From NCBI RefSeq assembly GCF_004792685.1, contig NZ_SRXT01000001.1, positions 372,001-436,000 of the forward strand: a stretch of DNA of 64,000 nt, read 5' to 3'. This stretch comes from Sphingomonas gei. GTDB taxonomy: Bacteria > Pseudomonadota > Alphaproteobacteria > Sphingomonadales > Sphingomonadaceae. A program made the position numbers and the translations under genes. This document shows positions 1 through 8,569 of the stretch, one piece after another (the first letter of the stretch is position 1; each line of letters starts with the position of its first letter). The notes beneath the pieces were generated by a model that saw only the letters and a program-made list of their open reading frames with translations, had not been told where the DNA came from and searched no databases.

Positions 1-975
1 CAGCTGGCGAGCGATGGCAAAGGGCGCAACGGCGCTTACACTGCCGCCCTGCTCGAGCACCTTGCGACCCCTGACGTTTCGGTTGAGGCGATGTTCAAGC
101 GGGTACGGAACACATTAAGCGCGGCGACGGCGCAGAAACAGATTTCTTGGGAACATACCTCACTAGCAGGTGAATTTTACTTCAACCTGAGCGTTGCGCA
201 GCGGATTACAGACTACGGCCCTGCGGCACTCAGCGATGACCTATTCGAGATCGACACTAAGAAGAAATCGCATAAGATCATTTCTGAACTCAAATCATTG
301 ACGTGGCCACGTCAAAATCCAGCGATGGCCGGCATCACCTCCGGTATGATCGGCAAGGTGGCCAAGGATACCTTGTTTGTAATGGGGAGAAATATTTACC
401 AGGCATCGACTGGTAATTCAAATTCCGCCACGTCATTTATTCATGATTTTAACGCGAAAACCGCAGGCGCGCCGATAGTAAGTCGCAAGGCGATTCTCGA
501 TGGCATGCTGTTTGAGATTTTCTTCGACAAGACCGGTGCGCTTCGCGACGAACCGAAATTTCGCCGCTTCAATGAGGTTTTTGAACTACAGCGATTTGCC
601 GCGCTGAAAAGCAGCTTCGACTTCCTCGCCGCCTGCTTGCTCCCCTACGCGGGTCGCTATTATGCGATTCCTGGCAAGGGTCACGAAGTCGTGGCCGATG
701 TCAGGCTTGGGAAGAAAAATAACGAGGCGATCGTGGAAGTGTTTGTCGGGGGGCAACAGGTCCTACGGATCGACGATGACGAGCCGGGTGGTTGGGGTGA
801 CGCCGACGACGGCAAGATTCACTATCGCAAGCGAACTAAGAAGCAGGTCGAGGAATGGTTGAGTGAGCAGCTCATCGTGCCGGAGAGATTGTTGAAAATT
901 AGCTTCAGCCATCCGGTCGCAGCGGACGAAATCTTGCACCTGCCAATGGGTTGGACCTGCCGACTCCCAGCATAA
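1..975 (+). CDS. Caspase-family (peptidase C14-like) protein, 3' part, with unrecognised C-terminal region
   Basis: The reading frame is open from base 1 to the stop at 973-975, so the gene begins outside the window. The first 60 or so residues match the end of a caspase p20-like domain: a G-K-G-R-N-G-A-Y-T motif, then ALLEHL, a Val-Glu-Ala-Met-Phe-Lys-Arg-Val-Arg helix, and the W-E-H-T-S-L-x-G-x-F-Y-F ending typical of bacterial caspase-like proteins. The catalytic His and Cys would lie upstream of the window. About 260 further residues form an extension that I do not recognise. It has a hydrophobic patch (FDFLAACLLPYAG) and an acidic DDDEPGGWGDADDG loop. By eye the base composition is more AT-rich than in the trb genes, which suggests separate acquisition. 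Family known, substrate unknown. Confidence 0.75.
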   Translation, partial: QLASDGKGRNGAYTAALLEHLATPDVSVEAMFKRVRNTLSAATAQKQISWEHTSLAGEFYFNLSVAQRITDYGPAALSDDLFEIDTKKKSHKIISELKSLTWPRQNPAMAGITSGMIGKVAKDTLFVMGRNIYQASTGNSNSATSFIHDFNAKTAGAPIVSRKAILDGMLFEIFFDKTGALRDEPKFRRFNEVFELQRFAALKSSFDFLAACLLPYAGRYYAIPGKGHEVVADVRLGKKNNEAIVEVFVGGQQVLRIDDDEPGGWGDADDGKIHYRKRTKKQVEEWLSEQLIVPERLLKISFSHPVAADEILHLPMGWTCRLPA

Positions 976-1145
976 GCAGGTGTCCGTACCGCTATCAGCA
1001 TTGCGCGGTGCCACGAACATTATCTCCGCTAGGCACCTTGACCAGAGAATGCGCGAAGGGAGCTGTCGAGCTAGTCTCGATCAACGCCGCCTTGACGGAA
1101 TCGAACTCGCTCTATCCAATTCACGTTTGGGGGAGTGCGGTCACT

Positions 1146-2639
1146 ATGAGCGAAGCGAAACGACGCGCGGCGTTACGCGCGGAAGCGTATCCGTTTAGCG
1201 CACCGTTGGATAGAAGGCGTTTCAATCACTACGCGATCGGGACTCGCCTCTCCATAGTTCATCATGTTGCGGAAGAGGTATCCTGGTGGTCGGCTGCGGA
1301 CGACCGTCTGATTGCCGTGGTCGTGCACGATCGGATCGATGACGACTATGGTTGGATCATTCTTGCCCGAGATCGGATCGGCAGGTTCCGGGCGGTTCTG
1401 CTCGATACGAGCCTCCCGTCCGCATTTCGGGCCGAAGAAGCGCTGCGTCTAGAGCTTGCGCGCGTGGTGCGGGAGGAGAATATCGCGGTACTCGGCGACC
1501 AGGCAGACACGCCGAATTCGCCCGTCGACCTTTTGGCGGTGCCGGACGCGGCCGACATGGCGGCGCTGCATCCATATTTCCTAGAGCTGCTCAACCGGCC
1601 GGCCCGCTCGCCGGGTCGAGCGGTGATCCGTGAGATTGGGCCTTGGCTGACTCCCAAGGATCCTCATCTCGTACAGGAATTTCAGGGGCAGGGGTTCGAC
1701 CAGCGCCTTTGGGAACTGTATCTGTGGGCGGCGTTTCGCGAGTTTGGCCTTGATGTCGAATTGCTCGAGGCGCCCGACTTTCGGTGTACGGCACCGGGTA
1801 TAGACTTCACTGTGGAAGCGACAACGGCTGCACCTTCGACGATGGGACCGCTTGCCTCGCATCCCGATCCGAAGACCGATGCCGAGATCGAAGAATTCCT
1901 CAAGGGCTATATGCCGATCAAATATGGTTCGGCGCTTCACTCGAAGCTGACCAAGACCAACGCCAAGGGCAAACACTATTGGGAGCGGGAGGAGAGCGCG
2001 GGCAAGCCCTTTCTGCTCGCGATTGCGGACTTCCACAAACCGGCGACGGAGGACAGTCCGGCTTCGCTGACATTCACCCAATCAGCCCTCTGGCAATATC
2101 TCTACGGCCAGCGCGTTCGCATCGAGGAACGCGACGGCGCCCTCGTGGTGATTCCGGTACCAATCACCGAGCATCAGTTTGGCGAGAAGACCATACCATC
2201 GGGATTCTTCGATCAACCGCTAGCCGAAAATGTCTCCGCGGTGATTTTCTCCAACGCGGGTACCATCGCGAAATTTGACCGGATGGGGGTTGTCGCCGGC
2301 TTCGCAGAACCTGGAGTTCGCTACCTTCGAATGGGCTACCGGTACAGCGCTGCTTCCGAGTCCACCAACGGCATTTCGTTCGTCGATGACCTTTTGTCGG
2401 ACGGATATGAAGAATGGTGGACCGAAGAAATCCAGGTCTTTCACAACCCGAATGCTCTGCATCCCTTGCCAATCATGACGCTGATGGGGGCAATACATCA
2501 CGCCTTTGAGGATGGCGAACTCAAGACGCTCGCGCCGGAGGGCGCGGTCATGACCTCCTACACGATGCTTCTCTCGACCTTTAGGGACGACGGGGCCGCG
2601 TCGGCAGCGCCCTCCAGTGAAGATGAGGACGCGCCATGA
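1146..2639 (+). CDS. Hypothetical protein, 497 aa, possible nuclease-like fold
   Basis: I do not recognise this protein. The frame is open from 951, but the ATG at 1146 is preferred because GGGGAG lies upstream of it and the residues before it look non-coding. The middle contains a helix with E190 (WELYLWAAFREFG), then P210-D211-F, then E224-A-T in a beta-strand-like segment. This spacing resembles a PD-(D/E)XK nuclease core, but with Thr in place of the catalytic Lys, so the assignment is weak. The C-terminus is a disordered Ala/Ser/Glu/Asp tail. The gene starts 170 bases after the caspase-like gene on the same strand and is followed by the nucleotidyltransferase-HEPN gene. The three could be one cargo unit. 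Confidence 0.7.
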   Translation: MSEAKRRAALRAEAYPFSAPLDRRRFNHYAIGTRLSIVHHVAEEVSWWSAADDRLIAVVVHDRIDDDYGWIILARDRIGRFRAVLLDTSLPSAFRAEEALRLELARVVREENIAVLGDQADTPNSPVDLLAVPDAADMAALHPYFLELLNRPARSPGRAVIREIGPWLTPKDPHLVQEFQGQGFDQRLWELYLWAAFREFGLDVELLEAPDFRCTAPGIDFTVEATTAAPSTMGPLASHPDPKTDAEIEEFLKGYMPIKYGSALHSKLTKTNAKGKHYWEREESAGKPFLLAIADFHKPATEDSPASLTFTQSALWQYLYGQRVRIEERDGALVVIPVPITEHQFGEKTIPSGFFDQPLAENVSAVIFSNAGTIAKFDRMGVVAGFAEPGVRYLRMGYRYSAASESTNGISFVDDLLSDGYEEWWTEEIQVFHNPNALHPLPIMTLMGAIHHAFEDGELKTLAPEGAVMTSYTMLLSTFRDDGAASAAPSSEDEDAP

Positions 2640-2803
2640 CTTGGGCTGGGGTGTCCGGCGGCCCCGGAAGTTGAGAATCGCGCTTGAGACGCGCGCCCGT
2701 GAGGGCCATCCGACGCCGCCGAACCAGCACTTCCTATCGATCAATCTGTCTCGGTGCCAACCCGCGCTTGCCATTCGCCCCGCGCTCGCCGAAGATTCCC
2801 TTG

Positions 2804-3709
2804 ATGAAGAATGACGTGGATCATCTGCCTGAGGTGCAACGGGGCGAACTGGAGCGGGTCCAGGGCGTCCTGATGGAGGAGTTTGCCGAGGCGATCTCCA
2901 AGGCGACGACGCCGAGCCGCAAGAACGGCAAGATCCTCAAGATCATCTTGTTCGGATCGTATGCGCGCGAGGATTGGGTCGACGAGCCGGAGAACGGCTA
3001 CCAATCCGATTTCGATCTGCTGGTGATCGTCAATCACGACGACCTGACCGACATCGCGCATTATTGGTATGTCGCTGAGGATCGCATTCTGCGCGATGCG
3101 GCGATCGTGCGACCGGTCAACATCATCGTGCACTCGCTCGACGAGGTGAACCAGTCGCTGAAACGCGGCGAGTATTTCTGGGTCGATATCGCCCGGGATG
3201 GTATCGTCCTCTACGAGCTGCCCTGCCATCCGCTCGCGACGCCAATGCCGCTCACCCCGACCGATGCCTATCAAATGGCGGAGGCATATTTCCGAGAGTG
3301 GGTTCGGAAAGTGGATAGCGCGATCAAGCTCGCGAAATTCGCTGTCGGTGAAGACGAGAATAAGGACGCAGCTTTCCTGCTCCATCAGGCCACTGAGCGC
3401 GCGTATATCTGTTTCCTGCTGGTTCGGACTCTCTACTTCCCGCGCTCGCACAACATCAAGTTTCTGCGCTCGCTCGCTGAAGGCAGCGAGCCGCGGCTGA
3501 TCGAGGCATGGCCGCGCGATCGACGCATCGACCGACGGCGCTTCCAGCTGCTCAAACGCGCCTATGTCGAGGCTCGATATTCCAGCGCCTACGAGATCAG
3601 CGTCGAGGAGTTGAACGCGATCCTTGATTGCGTCCGCGCGCTTCGCGACATTGTCGCGCAGGTCTCGCGCGAGCGGCTGGAGGATCTGCAGGCAGCGGCC
3701 GGTCAGTAA
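2804..3709 (+). CDS. Nucleotidyltransferase-HEPN fusion protein
   Basis: The N-terminal half is a minimal nucleotidyltransferase: G51-S52-Y-A-R followed by S68-D69-F-D71-L, the GS...DxD pattern of the Pol-beta fold. The C-terminal half (about 150-300) is helical and resembles HEPN proteins, with FLLHQATERAY and RSHNIKFLRSLAE segments. Where the two domains are separate genes they usually form an MNT-HEPN toxin-antitoxin pair, in which the MNT protein modifies and silences the HEPN RNase. Here they sit on one chain of 301 residues, an arrangement also known in bacteria. The ATG at 2804 is chosen because conservation-like sequence begins there; the upstream open frame is Arg/Pro-rich and looks non-coding. 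Role in the element is inferred. Confidence 0.78.
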   Translation: MKNDVDHLPEVQRGELERVQGVLMEEFAEAISKATTPSRKNGKILKIILFGSYAREDWVDEPENGYQSDFDLLVIVNHDDLTDIAHYWYVAEDRILRDAAIVRPVNIIVHSLDEVNQSLKRGEYFWVDIARDGIVLYELPCHPLATPMPLTPTDAYQMAEAYFREWVRKVDSAIKLAKFAVGEDENKDAAFLLHQATERAYICFLLVRTLYFPRSHNIKFLRSLAEGSEPRLIEAWPRDRRIDRRRFQLLKRAYVEARYSSAYEISVEELNAILDCVRALRDIVAQVSRERLEDLQAAAGQ

Positions 3710-3799
3710 AAGCCATTCAGATCAGCCGCCTGGCTTGAAACCAGCGGGCGGCGACCCGACATTCTTTCTATCGTTCAATAACGGAAAGGAGGTGGTCAG

Positions 3800-3874
3800 A
3801 TGTCTCATTGTTACATGCCGCACGCGGCAGGATTTTCGAGCATGACCTCCACCGCGGGGGTCCGGCTCGGCTGA
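3800..3874 (+). CDS. Small ORF of 24 codons with near-perfect ribosome site
   Basis: ATG at 3800 follows AAAGGAGGTGGTC at 3786-3798, an almost ideal Shine-Dalgarno sequence. The peptide begins MSHCYMPHAAGFSS and ends before TGA at 3872-3874. A strong hairpin follows 25 bases later. ACCTCC within the ORF (about 3845-3850) is complementary to the GGAGGT of the ribosome site, so the start could be sequestered. The layout resembles a leader peptide and attenuator, but no plus-strand gene follows before the convergent toxin gene. Function unknown. The ribosome site is what supports translation. Confidence 0.5.
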   Translation: MSHCYMPHAAGFSSMTSTAGVRLG

Positions 3875-3899
3875 GCTGTCCGCGTTCGGATGACAATGG

Positions 3900-3927
3900 A
3901 AAGGCCGTCCCGAGAGGGGCGGCCTTT
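3900..3927. terminator. Strong hairpin between small ORF and toxin gene
   Basis: A 12-bp stem AAAGGCCGTCCC with one G-T wobble closes on a GAGA loop. It lies downstream of the small ORF on the plus strand and of the toxin gene on the minus strand, so it could terminate both. There is no long T tract beyond the stem. Confidence 0.65.
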
Positions 3928-3937
3928 CGCATTTGGT

Positions 3938-4225
3938 TTAGTCGAAGGCATCCGGCCACATTCGCGCGCCATGAATGACACGCAGAATGCGGACAACGCC
4001 GTGGCCGATCTCGTAGGGAGCGATATAGGGCGTCCGAGCGATAACCAGCTCGCGGGTTCCCTCTACACGCCCGAGCCGCCCGCTCTCGGGATACTCGGTC
4101 AGGCGCCAAGTTGCGTCGCGAATGCGATCGTCGACCAACACCGCGGCGTGTGGGTCGTCAGTCTCGATATAGTCGAAGATCGCGCGCCGATCTTCCAGGG
4201 CGCGCTGGGACCAGACCAGCTTCAC
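3938..4225 (-). CDS. RelE/ParE-family toxin
   Basis: A 95-residue protein with the ParE/RelE layout: an N-terminal segment VWSQRALEDRRAIFDYIE, a central DDRIRDATWRLTEYPESGRLGRVEGTRELV, and a C-terminal strand pair VRILRVIHGARMWP. ParE members poison gyrase and RelE members cleave mRNA on the ribosome; the sequence alone does not decide which. The start overlaps the antitoxin stop by 4 bases (ATGA), giving translational coupling with antitoxin first. Such pairs are common stabilisers of mobile elements. Confidence 0.88.
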   Translation of the reverse strand: MKLVWSQRALEDRRAIFDYIETDDPHAAVLVDDRIRDATWRLTEYPESGRLGRVEGTRELVIARTPYIAPYEIGHGVVRILRVIHGARMWPDAFD

Positions 4226-4524
4226 GCATCGCTAGCCTTGCGAAGCGCGGCGGCGCGACGTGCGGCGAACTCCGCCTCCACATCGTCGCTCGAGATATCG
4301 GGGCGATCGTCCGTCAGCGCTTCATGGACCTTGGCGCGGAACCAAGCGTCATAGGCTTGGCTGTCTGCGGCCAACTCGAACGGCAACCTGCCTTCCCGCG
4401 CGGTGCGGGTGAGCAGGATACGGACCGCGTCGGAGACCGTGAGCCCCATTGCATCGAGCACCGCGGTCGCGCGATCCTTCACGTCGGGATCGACGCGGGT
4501 TTGGATGAGGGCATTGGCGGCCAT
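4222..4524 (-). CDS. RelB/DinJ-family antitoxin
   Basis: A 100-residue protein with an N-terminal ribbon-helix-helix (ALIQTRVDPDVKDRATAVLDAMGLTVSDAVRILLTR) followed by a toxin-binding tail. This is the RelB/DinJ pattern. The ATG at 4524 is chosen; an open frame reaches back to 4569 but would run through the palindromic operator. It is the first gene of the pair and is expected to repress its own promoter together with the toxin. Confidence 0.88.
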   Translation of the reverse strand: MAANALIQTRVDPDVKDRATAVLDAMGLTVSDAVRILLTRTAREGRLPFELAADSQAYDAWFRAKVHEALTDDRPDISSDDVEAEFAARRAAALRKASDA

Positions 4525-4552
4525 GGCGTGCGACTCCTGAGTGCTGTAGGTA

Positions 4553-4574
4553 TTGTAATGCAATTGCATTACAA
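4553..4574. promoter_or_regulatory. 22-bp perfect palindrome, likely toxin-antitoxin operator
   Basis: TTGTAATGCAA is followed directly by its exact reverse complement. It lies 28 bases upstream of the antitoxin start. Ribbon-helix-helix antitoxins bind such palindromes to autoregulate, so this is the probable operator. It also lies between the divergent control regions of nothing else, since the gene at 4594-5976 ends towards it. Confidence 0.75.
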
Positions 4575-4593
4575 CTGCTAGCGCATATCGTGG

Positions 4594-5976
4594 CTAGCCA
4601 TCCGGCTGGGCCTCCAGCGGATTCCGCAGCGGTCGGGCCGAAGCATCATCCTGGAACTCGACGACGATCCAATCATCGTCTTCGTCAGGGCCTTTCTCTT
4701 CGATCCTGATCGCGGAGATGGTCTCTCCTCGGTCCAGGTGAAGTTTGAAGATGTTGTTCGTCCCGTTGACGCTCAGTTTCTTCATGAGCCGCTCTGGGGT
4801 TTCTCTGCCCGCCAACGTGTCCAGAAACGCCCTGGCGGAGATTCGTATCTGCGTCCGTTCGCCCTTTCGCCAACTTATGCTCATGGGCAGATGTCTTCCT
4901 CTGCTAAGTGGTGAGAACACGCCCTGCTCATGTAGTTGGCGCGCTTGGTAGCCCTCGCGACGGGGAGGCGGAAGCTGCGCGGCAAGCGCATCGAAGCCGC
5001 TGGTTTCGATTTCCAGGCCAGGGCGGCAGAATATGGCAAGTTTCCATTCGATGGTTTCTTCGAGGGAATCGAGCCGGCGGCGTTCCCTGATTGGGGTGAT
5101 TACGGCAATGACGTCCAGCCTCGCCGCGGGCCTCGCGAGGAAATCAGATATGATCTGAGATCCGCTGACGACGCGATTGGTGTAGTCGCGCGATTCCAGC
5201 CGGCGCAGAGCGGTGCTGCCAACGTCACCGAGGATCACACAGCGGAGGCCCTTGAACAGCGGGCTTTTTAGCTGCCGTGCCTTTGCTCGCAGAATTTCAT
5301 GGACATAGTTGTCACGCAGGCTCCGGATTTCCGGCGGCATCGACGATCGGAAGTTGTAGCTAGACTGCGACCGATCGTGCCAAGTGATCACGACGTCGAG
5401 TTCACCCTCCTGCAGCCGGATCGCGTCGCCATCCTTGCGATCCTGCCGATACAGCCACTCCCGAAGAGCGTTCCGGATATAATCCGAGACCAGCAAGTCT
5501 CGCGGGACCTTAATCCACCGCAGGGACTCTCGGGCTACCCATTTCGAATCCTCATGGAAGAAGTACGACAGATGACGCGAAGCGCCGCGACGGATCTTGT
5601 TCGCTTCGTGGGAGATTTTGCGAGACGCGTTCCGCATTCCCTCATCGCCTGGCAGAGCAGCGTCCGAGATCGCCGCGATTTCCACGACGGTTTCGTGGCC
5701 GGGGATGAGCTGCTCTGAAAAGGCATCCGGAAGTGATGATGCTCCAAACCAGTACGGCTCGATCTCGGCGGTGCCGATGTTGCCCAAGGCCCATACGAGC
5801 GCGAGTTCCATTTCGGCCGGAAGCGCCTGATCGATCCGCTTGCTCTCGATGCGGCGAAGCAGATCCTGAGCCTTCTCGCGATCGATTAGCGGCGACAAGT
5901 CCGTGAGCATCGATTGAAGCCGTCGCCGAGCAAAAATGGCTATCTCTCGTTCCTCCGGTACGGATGGCCGAAGCAT
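4594..5976 (-). CDS. Hypothetical protein, 460 aa
   Basis: I do not recognise this protein. It has no signal peptide or obvious membrane segment. The N-terminal third is helical and charged. The middle contains SDYIRNALREWLYRQ and a segment beginning LDVVITWHDRS. The C-terminal 80 residues look like beta strands ending in an acidic stretch (EEKGPDEDDDW). It is transcribed towards the toxin-antitoxin pair, just upstream of traG on the opposite strand. It occupies the place where relaxase-side genes would be expected, so it is more likely cargo than transfer machinery. The start at 5976 has only a weak ribosome site. Confidence 0.72.
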   Translation of the reverse strand: MLRPSVPEEREIAIFARRRLQSMLTDLSPLIDREKAQDLLRRIESKRIDQALPAEMELALVWALGNIGTAEIEPYWFGASSLPDAFSEQLIPGHETVVEIAAISDAALPGDEGMRNASRKISHEANKIRRGASRHLSYFFHEDSKWVARESLRWIKVPRDLLVSDYIRNALREWLYRQDRKDGDAIRLQEGELDVVITWHDRSQSSYNFRSSMPPEIRSLRDNYVHEILRAKARQLKSPLFKGLRCVILGDVGSTALRRLESRDYTNRVVSGSQIISDFLARPAARLDVIAVITPIRERRRLDSLEETIEWKLAIFCRPGLEIETSGFDALAAQLPPPRREGYQARQLHEQGVFSPLSRGRHLPMSISWRKGERTQIRISARAFLDTLAGRETPERLMKKLSVNGTNNIFKLHLDRGETISAIRIEEKGPDEDDDWIVVEFQDDASARPLRNPLEAQPDG

Positions 5977-6136
5977 TGCTCTTCGGCCTCAACGGCCTGT
6001 TTCACAAAGTAAGCCAACTGCTTTGCGACCGTCATCCTTCATAACCTGCCGCACAGCGCCCCTTAGCGCCATGTGATTTTTGGCTTCGGTGGAAGAGTCA
6101 TTGCCCGTCGGGATTTCCCCCGGCGGGAGCCTTTTC

Positions 6137-8161
6137 GTGACCCCCACCAAGCTGCTGATCGGACAGATCCTCATCGTCTTCGCGATCGTGATCGCGGGCC
6201 TGTGGGCCGCGACGCAATGGGCCGCGGCGATGCTCGCCTACCAGCCTGAACTCGGCGCGCCTTGGCTGACCCTGCGTGGAGTGCCGGTCTATCGGCCCTG
6301 GGCGCTTTTCTCTTGGTGGTATCACTATGACGCCTATGCGCCGCATGTCTTCGACAAGGCGGGCATGCTTGCCGGCGCGTCGGGCTTTCTTGGCTGCGGC
6401 GCGGCTATCTTCGGGTCGCTGTGGCGCGCGCGTCAGCGCAACAATGTCACCACCTATGGCTCAGCGCGCTGGGCGAGGCCCCAGGAGATCGAACTGGCGG
6501 GGCTGCATCGCGACCGCGGCGTACTGCTCGGCCGGTTGGGCGGACAGTATCTCCGCCATGACGGCCCCGAGCACGTCATGGCATTCGCGCCGACACGCTC
6601 GGGCAAGGGCGTCGGGCTGGTCGTGCCGACGCTGCTTTCCTGGACCGGCTCGACCGTCGTCCATGATATCAAGGGCGAGAACTGGACGCTGACTGCCGGA
6701 TGGCGGTCGCGCTTCTCGCACTGCCTGTTGTTCAACCCGACCGACGCGCGCTCGGCGCGCTACAATCCGCTGCTCGAGGTCCGCCGCGGCGCCGACGAGG
6801 TACGCGACGTCCAGAACATCGCCGACATCCTGGTCGATCCCGAGGGCGCGCTCGAACGCCGCAATCATTGGGAGAAGACCAGCCATTCGCTGCTGGTCGG
6901 GGCGATCCTCCACATCCTCTATGCCGAGGAGGAGAAGACGCTCGCCCGCGTCGCCACCTTCCTGTCCGATCCGCAGCGCAGCTTTGTCGCGACGCTGCGG
7001 CGGATGATGTCAACCAACCATCTCGGCACCACGGATGCGCCGCAGGTTCACCCGGTCGTCGCCTCGGCCGCGCGCGAGCTGCTCAACAAGAGCGAGAACG
7101 AGCGCTCGGGCGTGCTGTCGACCGCGATGTCGTTTCTCGGCCTCTACCGCGATCCTACCGTCGCCGAGGTTACCTCGCGCTGTGACTGGCGGATCGCCGA
7201 CCTGATCGAGGGCGAGCGGCCGGTCTCGCTCTACCTCGTCATCCCACCCTCGGATATCAGCCGGACCAAGCCGCTGGTCCGCCTCGTGCTCAACCAGATC
7301 GGCCGCCGCCTGACCGAGCGGCTCGAGCAGCCCGGCACTTCGACGCGCCGATACCAGTTGCTGATGATGCTCGACGAGTTTCCCGCGCTCGGGCGCCTCG
7401 ACTTCTTCGAGACCAGCCTCGCGTTCATGGCCGGCTACGGCATCCGCGCTTTCCTGATCGCCCAGAGCCTCAACCAGATCGAGAAGGCGTATGGCGAGCA
7501 CAATGCCATCCTCGACAACTGCCATGTTCGCGTCGCCTTCGCGACCAACGACGAGCGCACCGCCAAGCGCATTTCTGACGCACTCGGCACCGCGACGGAG
7601 CAGCGGGCGATGCGCAACTATGCCGGGCACCGGCTCGCGCCCTGGCTCGCCCATGTCATGGTCAGCCGCCAGGAGACCGCGCGCGCGCTGCTGACGCCGG
7701 GCGAGGTCATGCAGCTGCCGGCGACCGACGAGCTGGTGCTGGTTTCCGGGCTCGCGCCGATCCGCGCGGCCAAGCTGCGCTATTTCGAGGACGACAACTT
7801 CAGCGGGCGGGTCATGCCGGCGCCGGCCCTGGCCGATGGCGTCTATGGCGATCGTCCGCGCCAGCGCTCCAACGACTGGGGCCGGTTCGCACGCCTTCCC
7901 GATGCGCGGCTCGAGTGTGCCGGCGATCTGGCCGACGACGAAGACGGCGGCATGCAGCAGCAGCGCCATCCCGGGCTTGCCGAGGAGGCAGCGGTGCACC
8001 CGACCGAGATCGATCCCGCCGTACAGGTCGCGCTCGACGATGACGACAATGTCGCCGCCGACCAGCGCGCCATGGACCAGGCACGCGCCCTAACGCCCGC
8101 CGCACGCAGCTTCGGCATCAACGAGGGCGCCGCGCATGGCGACCTCATTCCGGGGCTGTGA
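6137..8161 (+). CDS. traG: Conjugal transfer coupling protein TraG (VirD4-like)
   Basis: Type IV coupling ATPase that would bring the relaxase-DNA complex to the mating channel at the inner membrane. Two N-terminal transmembrane segments (about 8-35 and 75-95) precede an ATPase domain with Walker A PTRSGKG near residue 152, a HDIKGENW strand, and Walker B LLMMLDEFPALG. The C-terminal 100 residues are acidic and variable. GTG at 6137 is preferred because GGGAG lies just upstream and the protein then begins with the usual TPTKLLIGQ sequence; a TTG at 6080 is possible. It heads the transfer operon. Confidence 0.93.
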   Translation: MTPTKLLIGQILIVFAIVIAGLWAATQWAAAMLAYQPELGAPWLTLRGVPVYRPWALFSWWYHYDAYAPHVFDKAGMLAGASGFLGCGAAIFGSLWRARQRNNVTTYGSARWARPQEIELAGLHRDRGVLLGRLGGQYLRHDGPEHVMAFAPTRSGKGVGLVVPTLLSWTGSTVVHDIKGENWTLTAGWRSRFSHCLLFNPTDARSARYNPLLEVRRGADEVRDVQNIADILVDPEGALERRNHWEKTSHSLLVGAILHILYAEEEKTLARVATFLSDPQRSFVATLRRMMSTNHLGTTDAPQVHPVVASAARELLNKSENERSGVLSTAMSFLGLYRDPTVAEVTSRCDWRIADLIEGERPVSLYLVIPPSDISRTKPLVRLVLNQIGRRLTERLEQPGTSTRRYQLLMMLDEFPALGRLDFFETSLAFMAGYGIRAFLIAQSLNQIEKAYGEHNAILDNCHVRVAFATNDERTAKRISDALGTATEQRAMRNYAGHRLAPWLAHVMVSRQETARALLTPGEVMQLPATDELVLVSGLAPIRAAKLRYFEDDNFSGRVMPAPALADGVYGDRPRQRSNDWGRFARLPDARLECAGDLADDEDGGMQQQRHPGLAEEAAVHPTEIDPAVQVALDDDDNVAADQRAMDQARALTPAARSFGINEGAAHGDLIPGL

Positions 8162-8164
8162 GCG

Positions 8165-8569
8165 ATGAAGGTCCGGCAGAACCTCTATATCGACCGCGAG
8201 CTGAGCGACGCGCTGGAAGCGCTCGCCGCCGGTCCGGGTGCCAACAAGTCGCGGCTGGTCAACGATGCCGTTGCCGCTTGGCTCGCCCGGCGCGGCTCGA
8301 AGGAAATAGACGACCTCCTCAAGGTCCGGCTCGACCGCATGTCGCGCGAGATCGGCCTGGTCCGGCGCGACATCGACGTGGTGCTCGAAAGCCTCGCACT
8401 GTTCGTCCGCTATCAGCTGCTGGTCACCGCACCCTTGCCCGAGGCCGACAGCGCCGCGCTGGCAATCGGGATGGACCGGTTCGAGAAGTTCGTCGGTCAG
8501 GTCGGCCGCCAGCTCGCCAGTGGCCGGCGCACGCTTGCTCCCGTCGAGCCGGCGGAGAAGGCATCGTGA
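8165..8569 (+). CDS. CopG-like ribbon-helix-helix protein
   Basis: A 134-residue protein whose first 45 residues (KVRQNLYIDRELSDALEAL, then ANKSRLVNDAVAAWLARRG) fit a ribbon-helix-helix DNA-binding fold. The rest is a helical region. It begins 3 bases after the traG stop and its stop overlaps the trbB start (GTGA), so it belongs to the transfer operon. A CopG-like gene between traG and trbB is a known feature of Tn4371-like modules, where it is assumed to regulate transfer. That role is inference here. Confidence 0.82.
   Translation: MKVRQNLYIDRELSDALEALAAGPGANKSRLVNDAVAAWLARRGSKEIDDLLKVRLDRMSREIGLVRRDIDVVLESLALFVRYQLLVTAPLPEADSAALAIGMDRFEKFVGQVGRQLASGRRTLAPVEPAEKAS

Noticed and set aside
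951..1145. N-terminal extension of the 497-residue orphan protein to base 951
   Set aside because: It would overlap the caspase gene, lacks a ribosome site at the start, and its Pro/Ser/Cys-rich residues look untranslated.
5989..6174. Short minus-strand ORF between the orphan gene and traG
   Set aside because: It overlaps the traG start region and has no ribosome site or recognisable sequence.
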